A DNA stretch of 64,000 bases from Nonomuraea cypriaca (GCF_015645445.1 NZ_JADOGI010000018.1:1-64000); one strand, 5' to 3'; numbered from the stretch's first letter, positions 9,135 to 18,422 are shown. Notes: generated by a model from the sequence alone, not told the origin. Numbers and translations: made by a program.

Positions 9135-9671
9135 ATGAAGCGCTACATCCTGACCGGCGCCCCCGGAGCGGGGAAGACGGCCATCCTGCGGTGGCTGGAG
9201 GTCGACGGCCACACAGTCGTCGAGGAGGCGGCGACCGACGTCATCGCCCTGCGACAGGCTCAGGGTGAGCCAGAGCCGTGGACGAAACCGTCCTTCCTCG
9301 AGGCGATCGTCGCCCTGCAGCGCCAGCGGCAGGAGAAGGCCCCCGGCGACGTGCAGCTCTACGACCGCTCACCCGTCTGCACCCACGCCCTGGCCACCTA
9401 TCTCGGCCATCCCGTCCCGCCGACCCTGTCCCGCGAAGTGGAACGCGTCCAGGCGCGGCAGATCTACGACAGGAAGGTCTTCTTCATCGAGAACCTCGGG
9501 TTCGTCACCCCGACCGACGCGAGACGGATCACGTACGAGGAGTCGCTGCGATTCGAGCGCATCCACCGGGACGCCTACACCTCGCTCGGCTACGAGTGCG
9601 TGCCCATCGCCCCCGGCCCGCTGGCGGACCGGGCGGCGGCGATCACGAAACACCTGTGCCTCAGCCGATGA
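9135..9671 (+). CDS. AAA-family P-loop NTPase (AAA_28-like)
   Basis: 178 residues starting MKRYILTGAPGAGKTAILRW; the P-loop GAPGAGKT spans residues 8-15. A Walker-B-like LYDRSPVC and ERIHRDAYTSLGYECVPI near the C-terminus are typical of the small stand-alone AAA_28 kinases/NTPases. GAAAGGAAAG precedes the ATG. It is transcribed away from uppS and its end overlaps the convergent GntR gene by 11 bases. The substrate is unknown. Confidence 0.8.
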   Translation: MKRYILTGAPGAGKTAILRWLEVDGHTVVEEAATDVIALRQAQGEPEPWTKPSFLEAIVALQRQRQEKAPGDVQLYDRSPVCTHALATYLGHPVPPTLSREVERVQARQIYDRKVFFIENLGFVTPTDARRITYEESLRFERIHRDAYTSLGYECVPIAPGPLADRAAAITKHLCLSR

Positions 9672-10335
9672 GGCCGGCCTCGTGGGCCTGTTCGATGGCG
9701 GCGAGGGTGGAGGCCAGGTGGTCCAGGGTCAGCTGGACGACCCCGGCCTCGTCATGCCGCCGGTAGAGCTCGACCAGCTGCTTGTGCTCCGCGTTGGCCT
9801 CGGGGACCTGGAGGGGGCGGGCCTCCAGGGAGAGGCTGATGTAGGGCGCGGCGCTGTCCCGCAGGCCGGCCAGGATGCCCGCCAGGCGGCTGCCGTCCTC
9901 CGACTCGCTGAAGACCGCGTGGAAGCGGCGGTTGAGATCGACCCACGCGCCCAGATCCGTCTCGGTCTCCATGGCCTGCCGCAGCCGCTCGGCCTCGTCG
10001 AGTTCGGCGTCGCCGATGGCCGCGACCATCCGCCGCACCATGAGCGGCTCCAGCGTCATGCGCAGCTCGTAGATCTCGCGCACCTCGGCGATGTCGAGCG
10101 GCCGCACCACGGCGCCCTTGTGCGGGTCGATGACGACCAGGCCCTCGGTGGCGAGGTCACGCAGCGCCTCGCGTACGGGGGTCGTGCTGACGCCCAGCTC
10201 GGCGGCGAGCTCGGCCTGAACCAGCCGGCTGCCGCCCTTCAGGGTCCCGCCGAGGATCGCCGATCGGAGAGTACCCAGGACGTACTCGTGCGCGGTGCGC
10301 GACCTGTTGGCCGTCGCGAACCTGCCAAGCGCCAC
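9661..10335 (-). CDS. GntR-family regulator with FCD domain
   Basis: 224 residues. The GntR winged helix is at residues ~10-75 (LRSAILGGTLKGGSRL, ELAAELGVSTTPVREALRDL) and an all-helical FCD effector domain follows, with its metal/ligand residues in DLNRRFHAVF and HKQLVELYR. GTG at 10335 is supported by GAAGGAGG just upstream; longer versions read into the asparaginase stop region. It lies 10 bases after the asparaginase gene on the same strand, so the two are probably one transcript. It likely senses an intermediate of the adjacent catabolic pathway. Confidence 0.88.
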   Translation of the reverse strand: MALGRFATANRSRTAHEYVLGTLRSAILGGTLKGGSRLVQAELAAELGVSTTPVREALRDLATEGLVVIDPHKGAVVRPLDIAEVREIYELRMTLEPLMVRRMVAAIGDAELDEAERLRQAMETETDLGAWVDLNRRFHAVFSESEDGSRLAGILAGLRDSAAPYISLSLEARPLQVPEANAEHKQLVELYRRHDEAGVVQLTLDHLASTLAAIEQAHEAGLIG

Positions 10336-10345
10336 TGCGCCTCCT

Positions 10346-11380
10346 TCATACGGATTCGGATCCGCCAGAATCAGCAACTGTAGGCCCTTGCGCCCATGCT
10401 CCGCGCGCCCCGAACTCCGCCAGGATCCGCTCGTGCGGCACGCCGAGCGCGAGCAGCGACCCGAGCAGGATCCGTGACTTGCGCGCGTCGAGGAACCCGG
10501 CCGGGATCGCGCCCCGGGCGATCAGGTCGCGCTCGGACCCGGCGAAGCCGTACGTCTCGCGTGCCGTGCTGCCCGCGCCGGTACGGCTGGCCAGCACCAC
10601 GGGGACGCGCGCGGTCGCGGCCGAGACGGTGCCGGCCAGGGCGGCGGGCACGTGGCCGACGCCGAACCCGGCCAGCACGATGCCGTCGTGCTGCGCCGCC
10701 GCGTACGCGAGCAGGCCGCCGTCGTCGTCGAAGCAGGTCTCCACCATGGCCACCCGGGGATGAGGGCCTTCCTGCGGCAGCGGCAGCACCGGGTGCCGCG
10801 CCACCGCGTTGCCGTAGCGGACCCGGCCCTCGACCACGTGGCCGAGCACCCCGAAGCCGGGCGAGACGAACGCCTGCGGAGCACTGGTGTGGCATTTGCG
10901 CACCCGGCGGGCGGCATGCACGGTGTCGTTCATCACGACGAGCGCGCCGAGGCCGCGGGACGCCGGTTCCGCGGCGGTGATGACGGCGGCGTACAGGTTG
11001 GCGGGGCCGTCGGGGCCCGCGGCCTGCGGGGTGCGCATGGCGCCGGTCACCACCAGCGGCTCGTCATGGTCCCAGTGCAGGTCCAGGAAGTACGCCGTCT
11101 CCTCGATGGTGTCGGTGCCCTGCACCACGACGACGCCGGCGGCGCCCGCGCGTACCGACTCGGCCGCCCACGCGAGGCAGCGGCGCATGTCGGCGGTGCC
11201 GAGCGAGGCGCCGGGCGAGGTGGCCAGGGTCGTGGCCCGCAGATCGGCCGCGTCCGCGAGCCCGGGGACCGCGGACACCAGATCGGCGGCGGTGAGCGAG
11301 GGGGAGACCCCGCCGGTGCCGCTCCCGGTCATCGTGATCGTGCCTCCGAGTGAGGCAAGGGCCACGAGGGGCCTACTCAT
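10346..11380 (-). CDS. L-asparaginase family amidohydrolase (type I/II fold)
   Basis: 344 residues. Both catalytic threonine motifs are present: LASLGGTITMTG (Thr14) and VVVQGTDTIEETAYF (Thr89, Asp90), with DGPANLYAAV and VRKCHTSAPQAF supplying other active-site residues. No signal peptide, so cytoplasmic. GGAGGA precedes the ATG at 11380. The family removes ammonia from asparagine, glutamine or related amides. Next to a pathway full of amide and ring-opening hydrolases, it may act on an amide intermediate rather than on asparagine. Confidence 0.88.
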   Translation of the reverse strand: MSRPLVALASLGGTITMTGSGTGGVSPSLTAADLVSAVPGLADAADLRATTLATSPGASLGTADMRRCLAWAAESVRAGAAGVVVVQGTDTIEETAYFLDLHWDHDEPLVVTGAMRTPQAAGPDGPANLYAAVITAAEPASRGLGALVVMNDTVHAARRVRKCHTSAPQAFVSPGFGVLGHVVEGRVRYGNAVARHPVLPLPQEGPHPRVAMVETCFDDDGGLLAYAAAQHDGIVLAGFGVGHVPAALAGTVSAATARVPVVLASRTGAGSTARETYGFAGSERDLIARGAIPAGFLDARKSRILLGSLLALGVPHERILAEFGARGAWAQGPTVADSGGSESV

Positions 11381-11410
11381 TCTCACAGTCCTCCGCCTTG
11401 ACGTCATGCA

Positions 11411-11434
11411 TTGTGCATTTTATAGGATGCACCA
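11411..11434. promoter_or_regulatory. candidate GntR operator in divergent promoter
   Basis: In the 97 bases between the asparaginase and transporter starts, TTGTGCAT (11411-11418) and ATGCACCA (11427-11434) form an inverted repeat matching at 7 of 8 positions with an 8-base spacer. TATAGG in the spacer could be a -10 element. Position suggests that the neighbouring FCD regulator binds here and controls both transcripts. Confidence 0.45.
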
Positions 11435-11477
11435 TTATTGCAGGCGGGGGGAAGGTTCCAGGAAGGGCGGAAGAAAC

Positions 11478-12746
11478 ATGTCGGAAACACGAGCCGGGAG
11501 ACCCCAGGAGCAACGGCAAGGTGCCGTACGGCTGACCAAGTCGGTCGCGCTGATCAGCTTGGTGGTCCTCGCCGGCTCCTACGTCGTCAACGCCATGGAT
11601 CGGCAGGTCTTCCCCGTCCTGGTCCCCCACATCCGCGAGGAGTACGGCTTCTCCCTCGGCCAGGGCGGCCTGCTCGCCACGATCTTCACCCTGGGCATCG
11701 GCCTCGCCGGCGTCCCCACCGGCTACCTGCTCGACCGGCTCTCCCGCAAGGCGGTCATGCTGATCGGGATCGTCATCTACTCGGCGTTCACCCTGCTGAC
11801 CGCGGTATCCGCAGGCTTCTTCGACATGTTCGCCTACCGCGCGCTGTCCGGCGTCGGCGAGGCGATGCAGAACGCCGCCCTCTTCTCCGCCGTGGGCGCC
11901 TACTTCTTCGCCAACCGCGCTCTCGCCCTCGGCAGCCTCAACTTCGCCTACGGCCTGGGCAGCTTCTTCGGCCCGCTGTTCGGGGCCGGCATGGCGACCT
12001 CCACCGGAGACTGGCGCACGCCGTTCTGGGTCTACGGGGCGATCGGCTTCGGCTTCGCGCTGCTCATCCTGCTGGGCATCAGGAAGTCGTTCACCGAGCG
12101 ACGCGACGGCGCCCCAGGGGAGGACACGCCGCGCAGCTATGACCACGTGCCCGCCGCCCTGCTCAACCGCAACATCGTGCTGCTCGCCGTGACGGCCGTC
12201 GTCGTCGGGCTCGCGATGTACGGCTACCTCGGCCTCTACCCGACCTACCTGCAGGAGGAGCTGGGCCTGTCGACCGGCGACGCGGGGCTCGCGGTCAGCA
12301 TGTTCGGCATCGGCGCCCTGGTGGGACTGCCCGCCGGCTGGCTCGGCGACCGGCTCAACCAGCGCACCGTGATGATCGTCTCGCTGCTGGCCGGTTCTGT
12401 GGTCGGCTACCTGCTGTTCAACGGGCCCACGACGGCCGGGCCGCAGATCTTCCTGTCCTTCGCCGAGGGCGCGATCGCCAGCGGCTTCCTCTTCGTCAAC
12501 ATCTACTCGTCCATGCAGCGCGCCGTACGACCTGTCATGATCGGCCGCGCCTCCGGCCTCTACGTCGCCAGCTTCTACGTCCCCGCGGCCATCGCGGGCT
12601 ACCTGTTCTCGGCGCTGGTCGAGTCCACCGGCTGGGGCGGCGCAGCGCTCTGGCAGCTCGCCGTGCTCCCGCTGGCCGGCGTGGTCGCGCTGCTCTTCGT
12701 CGACGTCTCCAAGTTCAGCAACGCCCGCAGGGTGGAGGTTCACTGA
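11478..12746 (+). CDS. MFS transporter
   Basis: 422 residues with about 12 membrane spans. The loop 2-3 signature GYLLDRLSRKAVML and its second-half equivalent GWLGDRLNQRTVMI identify the major facilitator superfamily; NAMDRQVFPVL in span 1 resembles organic-acid and aromatic-acid transporters. The ATG at 11478 follows GAAGGGCGGAAG. It is the first gene of a six-gene operon and its stop overlaps the next ATG by one base, so it presumably imports the growth substrate of the pathway. Confidence 0.88.
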   Translation: MSETRAGRPQEQRQGAVRLTKSVALISLVVLAGSYVVNAMDRQVFPVLVPHIREEYGFSLGQGGLLATIFTLGIGLAGVPTGYLLDRLSRKAVMLIGIVIYSAFTLLTAVSAGFFDMFAYRALSGVGEAMQNAALFSAVGAYFFANRALALGSLNFAYGLGSFFGPLFGAGMATSTGDWRTPFWVYGAIGFGFALLILLGIRKSFTERRDGAPGEDTPRSYDHVPAALLNRNIVLLAVTAVVVGLAMYGYLGLYPTYLQEELGLSTGDAGLAVSMFGIGALVGLPAGWLGDRLNQRTVMIVSLLAGSVVGYLLFNGPTTAGPQIFLSFAEGAIASGFLFVNIYSSMQRAVRPVMIGRASGLYVASFYVPAAIAGYLFSALVESTGWGGAALWQLAVLPLAGVVALLFVDVSKFSNARRVEVH

Positions 12747-13993
12747 TGGTCAACAAGCCCGGACCCAGGCGCTGGCACGAGCAGCGCTGGCTGATCGACT
12801 CGATCCTGCGTACCGACGGTCTGGAATGGGACCAGCCCCGGGTGGCGTACACGCTGCGGCCGATGGGCGTGGACGCGGTCGCCGACTTCAGGGTGGCCGA
12901 GTCGCGCATCCACAAGTTCGCCGACATGACCCCCGTCTTCGCCGAGCTGGCCGGGCGGCGCGAACGGCTGGCGCTGGAGGCCGAGCGGGACGGGCGCGAC
13001 GTCACGGCCCGTGAGCACTACTTCCACGCGGCACTGCTGTACGCCACCGCCGAGTGGCCGATCTGGGAGGACACCCCGGCGCTCGTCGAGCTGGACGACC
13101 GCAAGAACGCCTGCTACACCGGTTACGCCCGGCTCGCCGACCATCGGGTGGAGCGGGTGGAGATCCCGTTCGGCGACTCGTACATACCGGCCTGGTTCCA
13201 CCTGCCGCCTGGATGCACAGAAGGGCCGCTGCCCACGGTCATCTCCTGTGGCGGGATGGACGCGCCAAAGGAGCTGAACGTCAACCTCTACGGCGACAAG
13301 TTCCTGCAGCGCGGCTTCGCCGTACTGGCCTTCGACGGTCCCGGCCAGGGCGAGGCGCCGATCCGCGGGGTGAGGTTCACCCCGACCGCGTGGATCGACG
13401 CCGGAGAGCGGATCATGGCGTGGTGCCGTGACCGGGCCGAGGTGGACGACGACCGGATCGTGGGCTTCGGGCTCTCCTTCGGCTCCTACTGGATGTCGCA
13501 GATCGCCGCCACCCAGCCGGCGCTGCGCGGTGCGGCGGTCGGCCTGGTGTGCCACGAGCCCGGCGGTCACATGATCTTCGAGATGGCCTCGCCCAGCTTC
13601 AAGGCCAGGTACATGTGGATGTCCGGGCTGGAGTACGACGAAGAGGCGTTCGACCGGATGGCGCGGGAGATCGACCTGCGCCCGCTGATGCCGGAGATGC
13701 GCGTGCCCTGGCTCGTCATCGCGGGCGACGAGGACGAGCTGTCACCCATGGAGCACAGCTACGACCTGGCCCGCCGCTCGCCGGTCCCCGCCCCGCTGCT
13801 GGTCTACCAGCAGGGCAGGCACGCCCTGTCGCTGCCCACCCCCTCGGTGGCGCTCGGGCCGAACTGGGTGACGTACGCGGCGGACTGGCTCCTCGACCGC
13901 GCCAAGGGCGTGCCCGCTGAGGACTACGTCGACTACGTACTGTCCACCGGTCAGATCGAGCGCCGCCCGCACCCGAAGGAGAGCGCCCGATGA
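12746..13993 (+). CDS. alpha/beta hydrolase, dihydroxypseudooxynicotine-hydrolase-like
   Basis: 415 residues. An N-terminal helical extension (~1-140) precedes a hydrolase core with GFGLSFGSYWM (nucleophile Ser244), acid in VIAGDEDELSPMEHS and His in QQGRHALSLPTP. This architecture resembles the C-C hydrolases of the 2,6-dihydroxypseudooxynicotine hydrolase group and FrsA-like esterases. TGATG overlap with the transporter, ATGA overlap with the next gene. Likely role: cleaving a C-C or ester/amide bond of a ring-derived intermediate; the precise substrate is inferred only. Confidence 0.78.
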   Translation: MVNKPGPRRWHEQRWLIDSILRTDGLEWDQPRVAYTLRPMGVDAVADFRVAESRIHKFADMTPVFAELAGRRERLALEAERDGRDVTAREHYFHAALLYATAEWPIWEDTPALVELDDRKNACYTGYARLADHRVERVEIPFGDSYIPAWFHLPPGCTEGPLPTVISCGGMDAPKELNVNLYGDKFLQRGFAVLAFDGPGQGEAPIRGVRFTPTAWIDAGERIMAWCRDRAEVDDDRIVGFGLSFGSYWMSQIAATQPALRGAAVGLVCHEPGGHMIFEMASPSFKARYMWMSGLEYDEEAFDRMAREIDLRPLMPEMRVPWLVIAGDEDELSPMEHSYDLARRSPVPAPLLVYQQGRHALSLPTPSVALGPNWVTYAADWLLDRAKGVPAEDYVDYVLSTGQIERRPHPKESAR

Positions 13994-14610
13994 GCCTGCC
14001 CGCGCTGACCCGTGACAGGACCGCCGTCGTCACCATCGACCTGCACCGCGGCCACCTCGACCCCGAGGCGGCGACCATGCCGCTGCCCGAGCCGGCGGCG
14101 AAGCGGGTCACGGCGGCCAACGCGCGGCTCCTGGCGGAGGTCAGGAGCAGGGGCGTGCCGGTGATCCACGTCGTCACCTCCTACCGGTCGGTGGCGGAGA
14201 TCGCCTCGAACCCGTGGTGGGCGGCGGTGGCCGGCACCGACGCGACCCGTACGAACGTCCTGCGGCACCAACTCCCCGGCAGCCCCGGGCTCGAACTGAT
14301 GCCCGACGTGTACGACCCGGGACACGACCTGGTGGTCACCACCAAGAAGCGGTACGACTGCTTCGCCGCCACCGACCTCGACCACGCGCTGCGCGCCCTG
14401 GGCGCGGAGACGCTGCTGCTCACCGGGGTCAACACGAACAGCTGCGTGCTGGCCACCACTGTCGCCGCCAACACCCGCGACTACGCGGCGGTGGTGGTGG
14501 AGGAGTGCGTCGACACCATGGACCGGACCCTGCACGACGCCGCGCTGCGGGTGATCCGCCAGGCATTCGGCTGGGTCGCCACGACCGAGGAGGTGCTCGC
14601 GGCCCTATGA
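13990..14610 (+). CDS. isochorismatase-like cysteine amidohydrolase
   Basis: 206 residues with the isochorismatase-like catalytic triad: Asp17 in VVTIDLHRGHLD, Lys near 119 in VVTTKKRYDCFAAT, and Cys152 in GVNTNSCVLATT. The cysteine marks it as an amidase (N-carbamoylsarcosine amidase, maleamate amidase, nicotinamidase type) and not as a true isochorismatase. It is coupled by ATGA overlaps on both sides, so it probably releases ammonia or carbamate from an acyclic amide produced in the pathway. Confidence 0.85.
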   Translation: MSLPALTRDRTAVVTIDLHRGHLDPEAATMPLPEPAAKRVTAANARLLAEVRSRGVPVIHVVTSYRSVAEIASNPWWAAVAGTDATRTNVLRHQLPGSPGLELMPDVYDPGHDLVVTTKKRYDCFAATDLDHALRALGAETLLLTGVNTNSCVLATTVAANTRDYAAVVVEECVDTMDRTLHDAALRVIRQAFGWVATTEEVLAAL

Positions 14611-15590
14611 GAACCATCGACGTGCACGCCCACGTCTTCCCGCCCGCCCTCGTCACGGCGGCGCGGGCGGGCGACGCCCCCGACGGCATCCGCACCGAAC
14701 ACGTGGACGGCCAGGAGTGGGTCGTCCACCGGCAGGGCTACCGGTATCCGCTGGCGGCGGCGTTCCACGACGTCGAGGCCAGGCTCGGCGACATGGACGC
14801 CATGGGCATCGACCTGGCTGTGCTGTCCCCCGCGCCCACGCTGTTCCTCTACTGGACCGAGGAGGGAGTGGACGCGGCGCGGGTGGTCAACGACGCCGTG
14901 GCGACGATGGTCGCGCAGGCCCCGGACCGGTTCGCCGGGCTAGGCACGCTCCCGCTGCGCGACCCCGCCGCGGCCGTGGCCGAGCTGCGCCGGTGCGCCG
15001 CGCTCGGCCTGCGCGGCGCGCAGATCGGGCCGCACGTGGAGGGCACGCCCCTCGACGACGCCGCGCTGCGGCCGGTGCTCGCCGCCGCCGAGGAACTGCG
15101 TCTGCCGCTGACGATCCACCCCTACTACGTCGGCTCGACCCCGGGTCTGGACGACTTCTACCTGACCAACCTGCAGGGCAACCCGTGGCAGACCGCCGTG
15201 TGCGCCTCCCGGCTCATCCTGTCCGGCGCCCTGGACGCGCTTCCCGGGCTGGACCTGGTGCTGGTCCACGGCGGCGGGCATCTGCCGTACCAGATCGGCC
15301 GGTTGGACCACGGGCGACGGGTGCGGCCGGAGACTCGCGGGTGCCGCGAGGCGCCCAGCGCCTACCTGCGGCGTTTCCACTACGACACACTGACCCACAG
15401 CGGCGCGGCGACCGGCTGGCTCATCGACCTGGTGGGCGCGGACCGCGTCCTGTACGGCACGGACATGCCGTTCGACATGGGCGGCGGCCCGCTCGACAGC
15501 CAGCTCGGCCCAGGTCACCGCGCGCACCGAGCAGGCATCGCCCACCGCAACGCCGAACGGCTGTACTCGCTGAAGGAAGGAACCTCATGA
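14607..15590 (+). CDS. amidohydrolase-family protein (ACMSD/decarboxylase-like)
   Basis: 327 residues. Metal ligands of the TIM-barrel amidohydrolase superfamily are visible: DVHAHVF (His7, His9), LTIHPYYVG, LVHGGGHLPYQIGR and the terminal Asp in YGTDMPFDMGG. This arrangement is that of amidohydrolase_2 (aminocarboxymuconate-semialdehyde decarboxylase, resorcylate decarboxylase and lactone hydrolases). ATGA overlaps join it to both neighbours. With the following aldehyde dehydrogenase it may produce and oxidise a semialdehyde, as in the 2-aminomuconate branch; this is inference, since no ring-cleaving dioxygenase is present. Confidence 0.82.
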   Translation: MRTIDVHAHVFPPALVTAARAGDAPDGIRTEHVDGQEWVVHRQGYRYPLAAAFHDVEARLGDMDAMGIDLAVLSPAPTLFLYWTEEGVDAARVVNDAVATMVAQAPDRFAGLGTLPLRDPAAAVAELRRCAALGLRGAQIGPHVEGTPLDDAALRPVLAAAEELRLPLTIHPYYVGSTPGLDDFYLTNLQGNPWQTAVCASRLILSGALDALPGLDLVLVHGGGHLPYQIGRLDHGRRVRPETRGCREAPSAYLRRFHYDTLTHSGAATGWLIDLVGADRVLYGTDMPFDMGGGPLDSQLGPGHRAHRAGIAHRNAERLYSLKEGTS

Positions 15591-17071
15591 CCGACGTGGT
15601 GCCGCTGCGCATCGGCGGCGAGGACCGCCCGGCGGCCGACGGCGGCACGTTCGAGGTGCGCGATCCCGCCACCGACACGCTGCTGTACCAGGTCGCGCAC
15701 GCCACGTCCGCGGACGTGGACACCGCGGTGGCCGCCGCCACGGCCGCGTTCGCCGACGGACGCTGGCACGGCCGGCCGGCCCGCGAGCGGGCCCGCGTGC
15801 TGAATCGCGCGGCGGCGCTGCTCGCCGAGCGCGTCGGCGACTACGCCAGGCTGGAGACCCGGCAGATCGGGCGTCCTCTGCGGGAGATGCGGGCGCAGCT
15901 CGCCCGGCTGCCGGAGTGGCTGGAGTACTTCGGCGCGGTCGCGCAGACCGCCGAGGGCAGCGCGCCGGACTTCGGCCCCGGCTACCTCAACGTGGTACGC
16001 CGGTTCCCGCTCGGCGTCGCCGGCCTGATCACGCCGTGGAACCACCCGCTGCTCATCACCATGAAGAAGCTCTCGGCCGCGCTCGCAGCGGGCAACTCGC
16101 TGGTCGTCAAGCCGAGCGAGCTGGGACCCCTGGTGCCGCGCGAGCTCGCCGTGCTGCTGGAGGAGGCGGGCGTCCCGCCGGGCGTCGTCAACGTGGTGAC
16201 GGGAATGGGAGCCACCACGGGACGTGCGCTGTCCGAGCACGCCGGCCTGCACAAGCTCGACATCACCGGCGGCACGGAAACCGGCCGGGTGATCGCCGCG
16301 AACGCCGGCCGCGCGCTGATCCCCGTGACCGCCGAGCTGGGCGGCAAGGCGCCGGTCATCGTCTTCCCCGACGCCGACCCTGCTCAGGCGGTGGCCGGCG
16401 CGCTGTTCGCGTCCTTCATCGCCACCGGCCAGACGTGCGTACAGGGCGCTCGGGTGCTGGTCCACCGGGATCGCTTCGAGCACGTGGCCGCCGCGCTGGC
16501 CGAGCGGACCCGGGCGCTACGCCTGGGCGACCCGCTCGAGCTGGAGACGCAGATCGGCCCGCTCGTCTCCAAGGCGCAGCGGGACAAGGTCGCCGAGACG
16601 GTCGGCCGCGCCCGCGCCCAGGGCGCGATGGTGCTGTGCGGCGGACGCGCCCCCGACGGGCCCGGCTGGTTCTACGAGCCGACCGTGCTCACCGACGTCA
16701 CCCCCGACTGCGACATCTGGTACGAAGAGGTCTTCGGCCCGGTCACCGTCGTCGTGCCGTTCGAGGACGAGGACGACGCGGTGGCCAAGGCGAACGACTC
16801 GCCGTTCGGCCTGGCCGCCTCGGTGTGGACCCGCGACGTGGCCCGCGCGGTCAGGGTCACGGAACGGCTGGACATCGGCATCGTCTGGATCAACGACCAC
16901 CACCGGATCGACCCCGCCTCGCCGTGGGGCGGCACCAAGGCCAGTGGCATCGGCTCGGAGAACGGGCTGGACGCGTACCGCTCCTACACCCGCGCCCAGA
17001 GCATGATCGTCAACACTGCGGACCAGCCCTTCGACTGGTTCGCCGGGACAGAGGAACTCCGGTACTCATGA
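15587..17071 (+). CDS. NAD(P)-dependent aldehyde dehydrogenase
   Basis: 494 residues, normal length. Key motifs: LITPWNHPLLITMKK, LAAGNSLVVKPSE (coenzyme-binding Lys), DITGGTETGRVIAANAG, TAELGGKAPVIVF (general base Glu) and ATGQTCVQGAR with catalytic Cys284, then YEEVFGPVTVVVPF. GAAGGAAGG precedes the ATG, which overlaps the previous stop (ATGA). It oxidises an aldehyde, probably a semialdehyde produced by the preceding amidohydrolase-family enzyme. Confidence 0.92.
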   Translation: MTDVVPLRIGGEDRPAADGGTFEVRDPATDTLLYQVAHATSADVDTAVAAATAAFADGRWHGRPARERARVLNRAAALLAERVGDYARLETRQIGRPLREMRAQLARLPEWLEYFGAVAQTAEGSAPDFGPGYLNVVRRFPLGVAGLITPWNHPLLITMKKLSAALAAGNSLVVKPSELGPLVPRELAVLLEEAGVPPGVVNVVTGMGATTGRALSEHAGLHKLDITGGTETGRVIAANAGRALIPVTAELGGKAPVIVFPDADPAQAVAGALFASFIATGQTCVQGARVLVHRDRFEHVAAALAERTRALRLGDPLELETQIGPLVSKAQRDKVAETVGRARAQGAMVLCGGRAPDGPGWFYEPTVLTDVTPDCDIWYEEVFGPVTVVVPFEDEDDAVAKANDSPFGLAASVWTRDVARAVRVTERLDIGIVWINDHHRIDPASPWGGTKASGIGSENGLDAYRSYTRAQSMIVNTADQPFDWFAGTEELRYS

Positions 17072-18420
17072 TCGACCTTCTCATCGAGGGCGGCACCGTG
17101 GTGACCCCGCACGGCCGGCGGCGGGCCAACGTCGCCGTCCGCGACGGGCTGATCGCCGATGTCGGCCCGGACCGCCCGGCCGCCAGGGAGGTCGTGGACG
17201 CCTCGGGCCTCCTGGTGCTTCCCGGCGGCGTGGACACCCACGTCCACCTGATGGACCCGGGCAGCACCGAGCGGGAGGACTTCCCGACGGGCACCGCCGC
17301 CGCCGCGGCCTCCGGGGTCACCACGATCATCGAGCACGCCCACGGGCGCCCGGTCCGTACGGCGGGCGACCTGGCGGAGAAGCGGCGCTACCTCGAAGGG
17401 CGCTCGTCCGTCGACTACGGTCTGGCCGCGCACGCCTGGCCCGGTGAGACCGGCGAACTGCCCGGCCTGTGGGCGGCCGGCGCGGCCTTCTTCAAGCTGT
17501 TCACCTGCACCACGCACGGCGTGCCCGGCCACGACGCGGCGGCGCTGAAGGCGCACCTCTCGGCCTCCGCCCTCATCGGCGGGGTCACCCTGATGCACTG
17601 CGAGGACGAGTCCCTGACCGAGCACGCCGAACGGCTGCTGCGCGCGGAAGGCCGCGACGACGGCGGCATCCTGCCCGACTGGCGCAACAGGGACGCCGAA
17701 CTGGTGGCCGCGGCGGTGGCCGCGCTGCTGGTCCGCCGTACCGGCGCGCGGGCGGTCGTCGCGCACGTCAGCCACCCCGAGGTCGCCTCCTACGTGGCGG
17801 CGGAACGGTCGCGCGGCGCGCTGCTGGCCGCCGAGTCCTGTCCGCAGTATTTCCTGCTGCGCGAGGACGAGGCCATGACGGAGGGCGCGCTGCGCAAGTT
17901 CACCCCGCCCGCGCGGGCCAGGACGGCGGAGGACGAGGCGGGCATGTGGCGGCTGCTGCGCGACGGCACGCTGACCCACATGTCCACCGACCACGCCCCC
18001 TCCACCCTGGAGCAGAAGCGCGCCGGCGACATCTGGAACGTGCACTTCGGCCTGCCCGGCCTGGACAGCACCATGGCCCTGCTGCTGGACGCCGCCGCCC
18101 GCGGTCACCTCTCCTACGAGGACGTGGTGGCCGTCCACGCCGAGCACCCCGCAAGGATCTACGGGCTGTGGCCGCGCAAGGGCCGCCTGGCGGCGGGCGC
18201 GGACGCCGACCTCGTCCTCGTGGATCCGGGCGCCCGGCGTACCCTGCGGAACGAGGACGTGATCTCCAAGGCCGGCTGGACGCCCTACCACGGCCGCGAG
18301 GTCACCGGGCGGATCGTCCGCACGTACCTCCGTGGTGGGCTCATCGCCGAGGACGGCAGGCCGCTCGACGCCCGGGCCGGCCGCTTCCTCCCGGGCGCCG
18401 GAGCCGCACTCACCGCCTAG
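17068..18420 (+). CDS. dihydropyrimidinase/hydantoinase-like cyclic amidohydrolase
   Basis: 450 residues. Binuclear metal site: GVDTHVHLMDPG (His58, His60), a candidate carboxylated Lys143 in FFKLFTC, MHCEDESL, VAHVSHPEV and Asp308 in HMSTDHAPS. These residues define the dihydropyrimidinase/allantoinase/dihydroorotase group that opens cyclic amides or imides. It is the last gene of the coupled operon (ATGA overlap) and ends three bases before a convergent gene. The ring-opening chemistry suggests that the operon degrades an N-heterocycle, hydantoin or cyclic imide. Confidence 0.87.
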   Translation: MIDLLIEGGTVVTPHGRRRANVAVRDGLIADVGPDRPAAREVVDASGLLVLPGGVDTHVHLMDPGSTEREDFPTGTAAAAASGVTTIIEHAHGRPVRTAGDLAEKRRYLEGRSSVDYGLAAHAWPGETGELPGLWAAGAAFFKLFTCTTHGVPGHDAAALKAHLSASALIGGVTLMHCEDESLTEHAERLLRAEGRDDGGILPDWRNRDAELVAAAVAALLVRRTGARAVVAHVSHPEVASYVAAERSRGALLAAESCPQYFLLREDEAMTEGALRKFTPPARARTAEDEAGMWRLLRDGTLTHMSTDHAPSTLEQKRAGDIWNVHFGLPGLDSTMALLLDAAARGHLSYEDVVAVHAEHPARIYGLWPRKGRLAAGADADLVLVDPGARRTLRNEDVISKAGWTPYHGREVTGRIVRTYLRGGLIAEDGRPLDARAGRFLPGAGAALTA

Positions 18421-18422
18421 TG

